Part shown: positions 25,724 to 33,759 of the stretch, piece after piece | Layout: the number at the start of each line of letters is the position of its first letter | Numbering within the stretch: position 1 is the stretch's first letter | Source: Chitinophaga sp. sic0106 | GTDB taxonomy: Bacteria; Bacteroidota; Bacteroidia; Chitinophagales; Chitinophagaceae | Assembly: GCF_019219075.1 (NCBI RefSeq) | Contig: NZ_JAHUWJ010000002.1 | Location: 487,757-551,756 of the forward strand | Length of the DNA: 64,000 nucleotides | Direction: 5' to 3' | Notes under the pieces: generated by a model | The model's input: the letters and a program-made list of their open reading frames with translations, nothing else | Database searches by the model: none | What the model was told of the DNA's origin: nothing | Program-made: the position numbers and the translations under genes

Positions 25724-28123
25724 ATGAGAACAATACAAATCGCATCAACAATACTGGTACTGCTCTCAGGCATGCAGCTGGCAACAGCGCAGGTCAAAAG
25801 GGGAGAGTTGCACGGACAGGTGGGCGATAGTCTTACCAAAGGTGCCCTGCCCAATGCCACCGTGTTACTAAAAGGAAAAGATACCACTTTCCATTCCCTC
25901 AGTAATGATAAAGGTAGCTTCTCATTTAAGAATATTCCGGATGGTACTTATACATTGTCAGTAATATACATTGGTTATAAAACTTACAGTAAAGAAGGTA
26001 TAGCGCTGGATGGAAGCAGTACACCGGTTTTTCTCGCACCTGACCAAAAAATGCTGAAGGCGGTAAATGTTGCTGCGGCCAAGCCTTTCATTATTCAGCG
26101 GCTGGACAGGATCGTACTCAATGTAGCTGAAAGTCCCGTAGCTGCCGGTGGCAACGCTTACGACGTAGTACTGAAAACCCCCGGCATGATGGAGAATAAT
26201 GGTTTGCAGTTTCGCGGTAAAAGGTTGACCGTGCTCATCGATGGCCGTAATACTAACCTCACAGGTGATAATATAAAAGAGTATCTGGCCTCCCTGCCCA
26301 GCAATGGTATTGACAGAATCGAAGTGCTCCCAAATCCCTCTGCAAAGTACGATGCCACTGGTGGCGCTGCCATCAACATCATAACAGTAAAGGATAAACG
26401 ATTAGGAGCCAATGGTACCCTCACCGCAGGGGGTGGTGCCGGCACCTATGCCCGCTACCTCGGCGGAGCATCCATCAACTACCGCACTAAACAACTCAAC
26501 CTCTTCAGCAGCTACGATTACCTGCATACCCAAACTTTTGCAGATAACAATTCCGACCGGCAGCTGAGTGCCAACAACGTACAGATCAGCGAACAAACCC
26601 GGGATATCCGTACCCGTGATAATCATTCCTTTAAAGCGGGATTGGACTACGATATCAACAAACGCAATACTATCGGTCTGTTGCTCCGCGGCATGTATAA
26701 CGAGCGTAGCCACTATGCCCTGGCCACAGCCACGCAAAGCGGTGCCACCACTGGCGGTGCAGGAGTGTCGACCGTTAATACCGCCGGACATGCGAGGTAT
26801 TTCAATCCCGCAGTCAACCTCTACTTTAAATCAATATTAGATAGTGCTGGTAAAACCCTGGTGATTAATGCAGACTACTTTAACTACAACCGTAAGTGGA
26901 ATGATGACCTGCTCACCCGGTACTACGACTATAAATTCATAGAACTACTGCCATCCCTGGTGCAGCGGGATGCTCTCCCGTCCGACAACACGATCAAATC
27001 CCTGGCGGTGGACTACACCCAACCCGGTAAGGCCGTGAAGTTTGAAGCAGGTGCTAAGGTAAATTTCAATACCATCGATAATGACGTATTATGGCAGCAG
27101 CAGATAAATGAGGAATGGACTACCGATGAAGGCCGCTCCAACAGGTTTATATACAAGGAAAATGTAAATGCCCTGTACTTAAATCTCTCCAGAACATTCG
27201 GAAAATTTGATGTGCAGGCAGGCCTGCGGGGAGAGCAAACCAATACAGAAGGCCGCTCCGTCACTACCGGCGACGTCAATAAAAACAATTACTTCAACGT
27301 ATTTCCCAATGCCAGCGTCACCTTTAACCAATCGGAGCTACAGCAGTTCGGATTTTCCTACCAGGAAAAAATTGACCGGCCACGTTTTGAAATACTGAAC
27401 CCCTTTCTGATATATGTGAGCCAGTTCAGTTATACACAAGGGAACCCTAACCTGAGTCCGAGTATCTCCCACAACTTTGAGTTGAGCTATGCCCGGGGAC
27501 TTGAATGGATGGCCGCCTTTACCTATCAGCATCATCAGCAGGTTGTAGCCGACGTGTTCAAAAAAGCCGCTACCGGAAATGCCATCATATCTACCTACGA
27601 CAACGTAAGCAGCGGCGAATACCTCGATGGAAGTGTGAGCTACAGCAAGCGACTGCTGCACAACAAATGGAATACGGTAAACAACTTCGGTGCCTTCTAT
27701 GCCAGGTATAACAGTAATGGCACGCTGGCCCTCGACAATGCGCAAGTGACCGCCTACTTTACTACCACCAATATTTTTCAGCTTCCCCAGAGCTTTAAGC
27801 TGGAACTGAGCGGACGGTATTATTCGCCAATGGCCATGGGCCAGTACCGCTTCAACAGCCGCTATGCAGTAGACTTTGGGTTGTCCAAAACCATCCTGGA
27901 TAAAGCAGGGACCATCACCCTCAACGTATCCGATGTTTTCAATACACTGGTGAATAAGTACAGTATAACATCTCCCGACCTGCAACTACACGACATAGCA
28001 AAGGTAGAAAGCCGGATAGTAAAATTACAGTTTAACTATAAGTGGGGTAACAAGAACGTAAAAGCAAGCGCAGTAAGAAGAACAGGTATCGAAACCGAAA
28101 AACGCAGAGTAGAAAATAATTAA
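25724..28123 (+). CDS. TonB-dependent receptor-like outer-membrane protein
   Basis: The 799-aa protein has a signal peptide (MRTIQIASTILVLLSGMQLA, cut near residue 23), a carboxypeptidase-regulatory-like beta domain (about 28-110, LHGQVGDSLTKGALPNATVL), a plug domain with VLIDGRNTNLTGDNIKEYL and IEVLPNPSAKYDATGGAAIN, and a C-terminal beta-barrel of the OMP_b-brl_3 type. No TonB box was located with confidence. It lies 62 bp before the first lanthipeptide precursor on the same strand, so read-through into the cluster is possible. Import of a nutrient and release of the lanthipeptide are both open. Confidence 0.85.
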   Translation: MRTIQIASTILVLLSGMQLATAQVKRGELHGQVGDSLTKGALPNATVLLKGKDTTFHSLSNDKGSFSFKNIPDGTYTLSVIYIGYKTYSKEGIALDGSSTPVFLAPDQKMLKAVNVAAAKPFIIQRLDRIVLNVAESPVAAGGNAYDVVLKTPGMMENNGLQFRGKRLTVLIDGRNTNLTGDNIKEYLASLPSNGIDRIEVLPNPSAKYDATGGAAINIITVKDKRLGANGTLTAGGGAGTYARYLGGASINYRTKQLNLFSSYDYLHTQTFADNNSDRQLSANNVQISEQTRDIRTRDNHSFKAGLDYDINKRNTIGLLLRGMYNERSHYALATATQSGATTGGAGVSTVNTAGHARYFNPAVNLYFKSILDSAGKTLVINADYFNYNRKWNDDLLTRYYDYKFIELLPSLVQRDALPSDNTIKSLAVDYTQPGKAVKFEAGAKVNFNTIDNDVLWQQQINEEWTTDEGRSNRFIYKENVNALYLNLSRTFGKFDVQAGLRGEQTNTEGRSVTTGDVNKNNYFNVFPNASVTFNQSELQQFGFSYQEKIDRPRFEILNPFLIYVSQFSYTQGNPNLSPSISHNFELSYARGLEWMAAFTYQHHQQVVADVFKKAATGNAIISTYDNVSSGEYLDGSVSYSKRLLHNKWNTVNNFGAFYARYNSNGTLALDNAQVTAYFTTTNIFQLPQSFKLELSGRYYSPMAMGQYRFNSRYAVDFGLSKTILDKAGTITLNVSDVFNTLVNKYSITSPDLQLHDIAKVESRIVKLQFNYKWGNKNVKASAVRRTGIETEKRRVENN

Positions 28124-28185
28124 CCTAAAATATTTTAAACCCCTGTAATACAGGATAAATCATTCAACTCAAAAAAGTATTTATT

Positions 28186-28401
28186 ATGAAAAAGCAGGAG
28201 AGATTATCACAGTCAAAATTATTTCTGAATAAAGAAAGTGTGGCCATCCTCACCAAGCTGGATATGGAAAAAATAGTGACCGGTATGGAAGATACGATCG
28301 CCAGAATATCACTGGGTTGTGTCCCTCAAAGTACACAGGACGACTTTAACTGCGATTATTTCAACCAGGAAAGTGGTGATCGTCCACTTCAACAGCAGTA
28401 A
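28186..28401 (+). CDS. Class I lanthipeptide precursor candidate, type A
   Basis: The 71-aa peptide has a Lys-rich leader with KLFLNKESVAILTKLDMEKI, the L-x-L-x-K-E-x-V/I-A-x-L pattern of Bacteroidota class I lanthipeptide leaders (the LanB-binding FNLD-like box). The C-terminal part has two Cys and a few Ser/Thr (ISLGCVPQSTQDDFNCDYF). The leader ends in VTG and not in a double glycine, so the cleavage site is uncertain. It is the first of the precursor genes and differs from the three tandem copies downstream. Confidence 0.65.
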   Translation: MKKQERLSQSKLFLNKESVAILTKLDMEKIVTGMEDTIARISLGCVPQSTQDDFNCDYFNQESGDRPLQQQ

Positions 28402-28444
28402 TCAAAATCCAATCATATTTAATCACCAATTAAAACCAACAAAC

Positions 28445-28654
28445 ATGAAAAAGTCAATTGCTTTACAGAACAGCAAACTCCCATTCAGCAAAGAAAAAAT
28501 CGCTAACCTGACTGGCGAGGAACTGGACCAGGTACAAGGCGGGATCGATGAAATCAAAACCGGTGACACAGTAGATACTGCTTCCGGCATCAGTACTCAC
28601 CACAATTTCACTTGCTGCGCTTGTACTACCCTCTCAGGTATTGCTGAAGCGTAA
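28445..28654 (+). CDS. lanA: Class I lanthipeptide precursor, type B copy 1
   Basis: The start is ATG 28445, the same position in which the two later copies begin; the longer in-frame extension to 28319 is not conserved. The 69-aa peptide has a leader MKKSIALQNSKLPFSKEKIA... ending QVQGG (double-glycine cleavage after residue 33) and a 36-residue core. The core holds ten Ser/Thr and three Cys, with NFTCCACTTLSG as the ring-forming part. LanB would dehydrate Ser/Thr, LanC would close thioether rings and the C39 transporter would cut after GG. It differs from copies 2 and 3 mainly at QVQ, DEI and the last residues. Confidence 0.85.
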   Translation: MKKSIALQNSKLPFSKEKIANLTGEELDQVQGGIDEIKTGDTVDTASGISTHHNFTCCACTTLSGIAEA

Positions 28655-28719
28655 CAGGTAAAGTAAAAATCAAAAACAATAACAACCATTTATTCACAAC
28701 CAACCAAAAATCAACAAAC

Positions 28720-28938
28720 ATGAAAAAGTCAATTGCTTTACAGAACAGCAAACTCCCATTCAGCAAAGAAAAAATCGCTAACCTGACTGGCGAAGAACTG
28801 GACGCCGTACAGGGTGGAATCGATGAAGTTAAAACCGGTGACACAGTGGATACCGCTTCCGGTATCAGCACTCACCACAACTTCACCTGCTGCGCCTGCA
28901 CTACCCTGTCCGGTATCGCTGCTGAAGATCAGGCTTAA
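28720..28938 (+). CDS. lanA: Class I lanthipeptide precursor, type B copy 2
   Basis: This 72-aa peptide shares the leader of copy 1 with AVQGG as the cleavage site and the same STHHNFTCCACTTLSGIA core, ending AAEDQA. The predicted protein is identical to copy 3, although the DNA differs at a few positions. The copies and much of their upstream leaders (ATCAACAAACATGAAAAAG) are duplicated, pointing to recent tandem duplication that raises precursor dose. Confidence 0.85.
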   Translation: MKKSIALQNSKLPFSKEKIANLTGEELDAVQGGIDEVKTGDTVDTASGISTHHNFTCCACTTLSGIAAEDQA

Positions 28939-28992
28939 TTAATACCCCTTTTACTTTTCACAATTTTTTAAACCAACCAAAAATCAACAAAC

Positions 28993-29211
28993 ATGAAAAA
29001 GTCAATCGCTTTACAGAACAGCAAACTCCCCTTCAGCAAAGAAAAAATCGCTAACCTGACTGGCGAAGAACTGGACGCCGTACAGGGTGGAATCGATGAA
29101 GTTAAAACCGGTGACACAGTGGATACCGCTTCTGGTATCAGCACTCACCACAATTTCACCTGCTGCGCCTGCACTACCCTTTCTGGTATTGCTGCTGAAG
29201 ATCAGGCATAA
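28993..29211 (+). CDS. lanA: Class I lanthipeptide precursor, type B copy 3
   Basis: The 72-aa product is identical in protein sequence to copy 2, with only silent changes (for example TCC to TCT in the core). It is followed by a GC-rich hairpin and then lanC. Because the core is preserved between copies while silent sites drift, the peptide appears to be under purifying selection or recently converted. Confidence 0.85.
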   Translation: MKKSIALQNSKLPFSKEKIANLTGEELDAVQGGIDEVKTGDTVDTASGISTHHNFTCCACTTLSGIAAEDQA

Positions 29212-29237
29212 TTCACATGGTGTTGTACAACTTATAT

Positions 29238-29267
29238 CCGGGGCCTCCATTTTCAGTGTGGCCCCGG
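29238..29267 (+). terminator. Hairpin between precursors and lanC, candidate attenuator
   Basis: Arms CCGGGGCC (29238-29245) and GGCCCCGG (29260-29267) form a perfect 8-bp GC stem with a 14-nt loop, 26 bp after the last precursor stop. No T-run follows, so it more likely stabilises the precursor mRNA or gives partial termination, keeping precursor transcripts in excess of enzyme transcripts. Confidence 0.55.
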
Positions 29268-29319
29268 TATTAAGAAAAAGCAAAAGAATATTCCTCTTAT
29301 CTCTAACAATAACGGTTAT

Positions 29320-30507
29320 ATGAAAACAGCCACTTTCATCAGCGAAAAACTGGAACAGCTCGACCGGGATCTTACCGCCAGCCTGCCAGGTAACGCACGT
29401 TTATCACTCCTTACCGGCAGTAGTGGACTGGCACTGTTCTATTATAATATGTACCAGCAGTTTGGAGATGAAAAATATAGCAATCGTGCGGCTGCCATAC
29501 TGGAAGAAGCCATGGAAGAAGTAAATAATGGCATTCGTTCCTATACCTATTGTGACGGACTGGCGGGATACGCTTATTTGCTCAACTACCTGCAACAGAA
29601 AGCATTTATTGATAACAGTATTACCGATTTCTTAATTCAATGCGATGAAATTCTTTACAGCGTTTTTGGAAGGATGCAGCTCAAATCCAATACAGACCTG
29701 CTACATGGCTCCCTTGGACTGGCTGCTTATTTTCTGGATCGGTACCAGTCAGGAACAATTGAGCTGAACCGCATCCGGCAGATTGGAGAGGCTATCCGGT
29801 TGTCGCTCGATGAAATTATACTTGCCCAGCAAGCCCCACAGCAGGATGTGTACGTGAATTGTGGTATGGCTCACGGCATTGTTTCCATGATCCTGTTTCT
29901 GGTCAAATACCATGAACTGGCCGATAATAAAGCAATGGTGAGTGCCTCCGTGAAAGCGGCTGTGGATTGCCTTTTACGGTTCAAATCCACTGACCCCCGT
30001 TCTATTTCACTCTATCCCTCTATTGTAAAACTGAATGCGGCAGGCATGGATACCACATATGATATTCCGCTGGGGTGGTGCTATGGAGATATTATTGTTT
30101 CTATCGGGTTATATCATGCAGCCCAATTGCTGAAGGATGATAACCTCCTGCATGAGGCCGAAGGACTGGCATTAGCAGCTGCCAGGCGCAATACGCCCCG
30201 CAGCGCTCTGGTGCATGACGCCTGCCTGTGCCACGGTGGCGCCGGACTGGCACATATGTACAAGAAATGGTACCGCTTTACCGGTAATGAAATATTCAAT
30301 GCCAGCTATCACCTGTGGATGGATAAAACCCTGGAACTGAGCAATCACCCGGATGGCATTGGCGGATTCAAAAAGTATAACGGAGGCCCGTTTGTGCAAA
30401 TGCCGGGTATCCTGGATGGTGCTGCCGGTATGGGCCTGGTGCTGATGGACTACCTGCAGGGTGAGCAGGAAGATAACGACTGGGACAGGGTGCTGTTCCT
30501 CGCTTAA
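29320..30507 (+). CDS. lanC: LanC lanthionine cyclase
   Basis: The 395-aa protein has the alpha/alpha-barrel pattern of LanC with all metal ligands: Cys254 in GWCYGD, and Cys304-His305 in CLCHGGAG. Conserved HG motifs are at His129 (LLHGSLG) and His185 (MAHGIV), the latter equivalent to the catalytic His in NisC. LanC adds Cys thiols to dehydroamino acids to make lanthionine rings. It is the only cyclase in the window although there are two LanB genes. Its stop is 11 bp before the tRNA-Glu gene. Confidence 0.9.
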   Translation: MKTATFISEKLEQLDRDLTASLPGNARLSLLTGSSGLALFYYNMYQQFGDEKYSNRAAAILEEAMEEVNNGIRSYTYCDGLAGYAYLLNYLQQKAFIDNSITDFLIQCDEILYSVFGRMQLKSNTDLLHGSLGLAAYFLDRYQSGTIELNRIRQIGEAIRLSLDEIILAQQAPQQDVYVNCGMAHGIVSMILFLVKYHELADNKAMVSASVKAAVDCLLRFKSTDPRSISLYPSIVKLNAAGMDTTYDIPLGWCYGDIIVSIGLYHAAQLLKDDNLLHEAEGLALAAARRNTPRSALVHDACLCHGGAGLAHMYKKWYRFTGNEIFNASYHLWMDKTLELSNHPDGIGGFKKYNGGPFVQMPGILDGAAGMGLVLMDYLQGEQEDNDWDRVLFLA

Positions 30508-30518
30508 CAAATTAACAT

Positions 30519-30590
30519 GCCGCGTTGGTCAAGAGGTGAAGACGTTTCCCTTTCACGGAAAAAACACAGGTTCGAGTCCTGTACGTGGTA
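30519..30590 (+). tRNA. tRNA-Glu (anticodon UUC) inside the lanthipeptide operon
   Basis: A full 72-nt cloverleaf folds by eye. The acceptor is GCCGCGT (30519-30525) with ACGTGGT (30583-30589), including G1-U72 and G4-U69 wobbles, and the discriminator is A. The D stem is GTC/GAC with G18-G19 at 30535-30536. The anticodon stem is TTTCC/GGAAA and the loop CTTTCAC, so the anticodon is TTC. The variable loop has 4 nt. The T arm is ACAGG-TTCGAGT-CCTGT. CCA is not encoded. U11-A24, A37 and the missing position 47 fit bacterial tRNA-Glu identity, while G1-U72 differs from the usual G1-C72. It sits 11 bp after lanC and 29 bp before lanB. Confidence 0.93.
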
Positions 30591-30619
30591 CAACTTAAAT
30601 CATCATAAAACTCTTTGCC

Positions 30620-33600
30620 ATGAGTATCCCATATTTATTCGACCCGCAATTAGTATTAAGGACGCCAAGGTTTCCGCTCACCGCACAAGTCAATCAGATT
30701 GATTTTGATGCGCTGCTGCAAAACAACGCTTTCCTGGAAGCGCTGTACCTCGCGTCGCCGGTGTTGCACGATGAATGCATTAAATGGAGAAATGGGCAGA
30801 TCAGTTCAAAGAAAGATATCGACAAACTCAAAAGATCCGTTAGCAAATATTTTGTGCGCATGAGTAGTCGCTGTACACCTTTTGGCTTGTTCTCCGGCTG
30901 TGCGGTGCTTAACTGGGGCAAAGAAAAAACCAAAGTACTGGTAGATGAAAAAAAGATCAGCCGTCATACCCGCCTGGATATGCACTACCTCTGCGCGCTG
31001 GCGCAGCAGCTGGCCACGCTGCCAGGCATAAAGGAACATTTGTTGTACCGCCCCAACAATAGTATTTATACCATTGGCGATGAGCTGCGTTATGTGGAAT
31101 ATTCTTACCGCTATGGCCGCAGGCGGCATCAGATCAGTGCGGTAACAGGCACAGAAAGCATTACCCGCGTAATCCGCTCTGCTGCCAATGGCGCTACCAT
31201 CGATCAAATGGTAAGCTGGGTATTGGAAGATGATATTACCACAGCGGAAGCTACCACGTTTATTGAGTTGCTCATTGAGGCGCAACTGCTGGTAAATGAA
31301 CTGGAACCCGCCATTACCGGCAAGGAATTTTTGCACCAGATCATAGACGTGCTGGAACGCCTGCAGCACACTACACCAGCCGTTAACGACATATTACCGG
31401 TGTTGCTGAATGTGCTGGAAGTATTGCATGACCTGGACGCTGCCGATGCCAATGATGTAACCCGCTACCGGGGCCTGATGGCCATCCTGGATCAGCTGGG
31501 GGTAAAATATGAAGAGAATAAATTGTTTCAGACGGATGTAGTGAAGCACCTGAGCGGTAGTGGTGTGGATGAAAATATTCAATCGCAGCTGCTGGAAGCC
31601 ATCGGTGTGCTCAATCGCTTCACCGCTGCAAAGCCGGGTGAAAACCTCCGCTCCTTTGCACGTCGCTTTTATGAGCGGTATGAAGATAAAGAAATGCCGC
31701 TGCTGGAAGTACTGGACACAGAAACCGGTATCGGCTACCTCGAAAGCGCGAACGGAGGCATCACACCGCTGATTGGCGGTATCCCCGGCGGCACTGCCAA
31801 AGAGAAAGAAAAAAATATTGCATGGGGTAAGCTGGAAACACTGCTGCACAATAAATTGATGGATGCCTATGCACAACGCAGCAATACCGTGGAACTCCTG
31901 GAAGAAGATATCGCCAAACTTACCCCTGACTGGGAGGACCTGGCCCCATCCCTGCCTGTGATGTTTCGTATAGTCGGCACCGATAAACTCCAACTCTACA
32001 TTGAAAGCGTAGGAGGCTCCAGTGCCGCCAATCTGCTGGGACGCTTCGGCCACGCGGACGCGGCTATTAATACCATGGTCAACAGGATCACCGCCAAAGA
32101 GCAGGAACTGGACCCGGAAGTGGCCTACGCAGAAATTATACATCTCCCGGAAAGCAGAGTAGGTAATATATTACTGCATCCGGTGTTCAGAGGGTATGAA
32201 ATACCATACCTGGCCAAATCATCACTCGATAAAAGTAACCAGATTGATGTGCAGGACTTATATGTATCCGTAAAAAATAATCGGGTGATACTTCGGTCCG
32301 GTCGCTTAAACAAGCAGGTGGTGCCACGGCTCAGCACCGCACATAACTACGCCAATGGCGCCTTGCCGGTATACCAGTTTCTGTGCGACCTCCAGATACA
32401 GGACAAGCGCCCGGGCGTATTTTTCAACTGGGGTAACCTGCAGGTACAGCACCGCTTCCTCCCCAGGGTTACCTATAAAAGTGTAATCCTGCACCTGGCA
32501 CGATGGAGCTTTGCATGGTCGGAGGTAAAACACCTTGCTGGCCTGGAAGGTGCCGCTTTATTGGAAGCCGCCACCGCATTCCGTAACCAGTGGAACCTGC
32601 CAAAGCTGCTCGTATTAGCCGACGGTGACAACGAACTACTGATCGATTTTGAAGACGAGGCCATGCTGAGCGTTTGGCTGGACACAGTAAAAAACCGATC
32701 TGTATTCATGCTGCGCGAGTTCCTGAACAACCAGCAACAGGTAACGGATACTAACGGTAACGCCTATGTAAATCAGTTTGTGGCAGTGCTCAGCAAAACA
32801 ACACCTTCCTATACCGGAAAAGTAACGGCTAAGACTACACGCACAAAAGAGGTAACGGAAAAGTTTGCCCTTGGCTCAGAATGGCTGTACTATAAAATAT
32901 ACTGCGGTGTGAAGTCGGCGGATAAAATCCTGCTGGATGCCGTAAAGCCACTCAGCGAAGCATTGCAGGCAGCAGGTATTTCCGATAAATGGTTTTTTAT
33001 CCGCTATAACGACCCCGGATTTCATCTCAGGCTACGTTTTCATATAGCCGATACTGATAGTACAGGTGAAGCCATCCGCCGCATTCATGATGCGCTGCAA
33101 CCTTACATCTCCGAAGGATATATCTGGAAACTACAGGCAGATACCTATAGCAGAGAGGTGGACCGGTATGGGGCCTCCACCATCGATCATGCGGAAACGT
33201 TTTTTCACCACGACAGCGTGGCGCTGCTGGAACTGCTGGACAACACTTACGGCGATGAGCGGGAGAGCCTGCGCTGGCTATGGGGTATGCGTGCCGTAGA
33301 TGAACTGCTGGATGTTTTCCGGTTTACCATCGCAGATAAATTTGCCTTACTGGATCATCTTAAAAATATGTTTGCTACAGAGTTTGGGGTAGAAAAGCCG
33401 GTGAAGCTGGTGTTGAATGACAAATACCGATACCATAAGAAAAACATCGACCTGTTTATGAACAAGCAAATGGACCCTGCGGAAGAAGTGTACCCGCTCA
33501 TAGAGGCGCTGTATGCTAAGTCTAAAGCCCTGGAGCCGGTGGCAACGGAGATATTGCAACTGGCGCAGGCAGGACAGCTGCAGGTTCCGTTAGGCTCTCT

Positions 33601-33739
33601 CATGGCCAGCTACATCCATATGCTGCTCAATCGGATTACTACCAGCAACCCACGTAAACATGAAATGGTGATCTACGATTTCCTGTCAAGATACTACCAA
33701 TCTGCCATTGCCCGTCAAAAGGTAAAAGCAGCTATCTGA
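30620..33739 (+). CDS. lanB: LanB lantibiotic dehydratase 1 (full length)
   Basis: The 1039-aa protein starts MSIPYLFDPQLVLRTPRFPL, the typical LanB N-terminus. Residues to about 740 form the glutamylation domain (with KRSVSKYFVRMSSRCTPFGL near 75, a strong family marker), and residues from about 745 form the SpaB_C elimination domain with GSEWLYYKIYCGVKSADKIL and WFFIRYNDPGFHLRLRFH near 790-807. LanB transfers glutamate from Glu-tRNA(Glu) to Ser/Thr and then eliminates it to give Dha/Dhb. Both domains are in one chain. The gene lies 29 bp after the tRNA-Glu gene. Confidence 0.93.
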   Translation: MSIPYLFDPQLVLRTPRFPLTAQVNQIDFDALLQNNAFLEALYLASPVLHDECIKWRNGQISSKKDIDKLKRSVSKYFVRMSSRCTPFGLFSGCAVLNWGKEKTKVLVDEKKISRHTRLDMHYLCALAQQLATLPGIKEHLLYRPNNSIYTIGDELRYVEYSYRYGRRRHQISAVTGTESITRVIRSAANGATIDQMVSWVLEDDITTAEATTFIELLIEAQLLVNELEPAITGKEFLHQIIDVLERLQHTTPAVNDILPVLLNVLEVLHDLDAADANDVTRYRGLMAILDQLGVKYEENKLFQTDVVKHLSGSGVDENIQSQLLEAIGVLNRFTAAKPGENLRSFARRFYERYEDKEMPLLEVLDTETGIGYLESANGGITPLIGGIPGGTAKEKEKNIAWGKLETLLHNKLMDAYAQRSNTVELLEEDIAKLTPDWEDLAPSLPVMFRIVGTDKLQLYIESVGGSSAANLLGRFGHADAAINTMVNRITAKEQELDPEVAYAEIIHLPESRVGNILLHPVFRGYEIPYLAKSSLDKSNQIDVQDLYVSVKNNRVILRSGRLNKQVVPRLSTAHNYANGALPVYQFLCDLQIQDKRPGVFFNWGNLQVQHRFLPRVTYKSVILHLARWSFAWSEVKHLAGLEGAALLEAATAFRNQWNLPKLLVLADGDNELLIDFEDEAMLSVWLDTVKNRSVFMLREFLNNQQQVTDTNGNAYVNQFVAVLSKTTPSYTGKVTAKTTRTKEVTEKFALGSEWLYYKIYCGVKSADKILLDAVKPLSEALQAAGISDKWFFIRYNDPGFHLRLRFHIADTDSTGEAIRRIHDALQPYISEGYIWKLQADTYSREVDRYGASTIDHAETFFHHDSVALLELLDNTYGDERESLRWLWGMRAVDELLDVFRFTIADKFALLDHLKNMFATEFGVEKPVKLVLNDKYRYHKKNIDLFMNKQMDPAEEVYPLIEALYAKSKALEPVATEILQLAQAGQLQVPLGSLMASYIHMLLNRITTSNPRKHEMVIYDFLSRYYQSAIARQKVKAAI

Positions 33740-33759
33740 AAATTTTAAAAGCTGATGAT

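Noticed and set aside
28445..29211. The three tandem repeats as a CRISPR array
   Set aside because: The repeat units are about 275 bp and encode near-identical precursor peptides; there are no short spacers or cas genes.
30517..30702. 61-codon frame overlapping the tRNA-Glu and lanB start
   Set aside because: It is a translation of the tRNA and of an alternative frame of lanB; the tRNA fold and lanB homology are much stronger.
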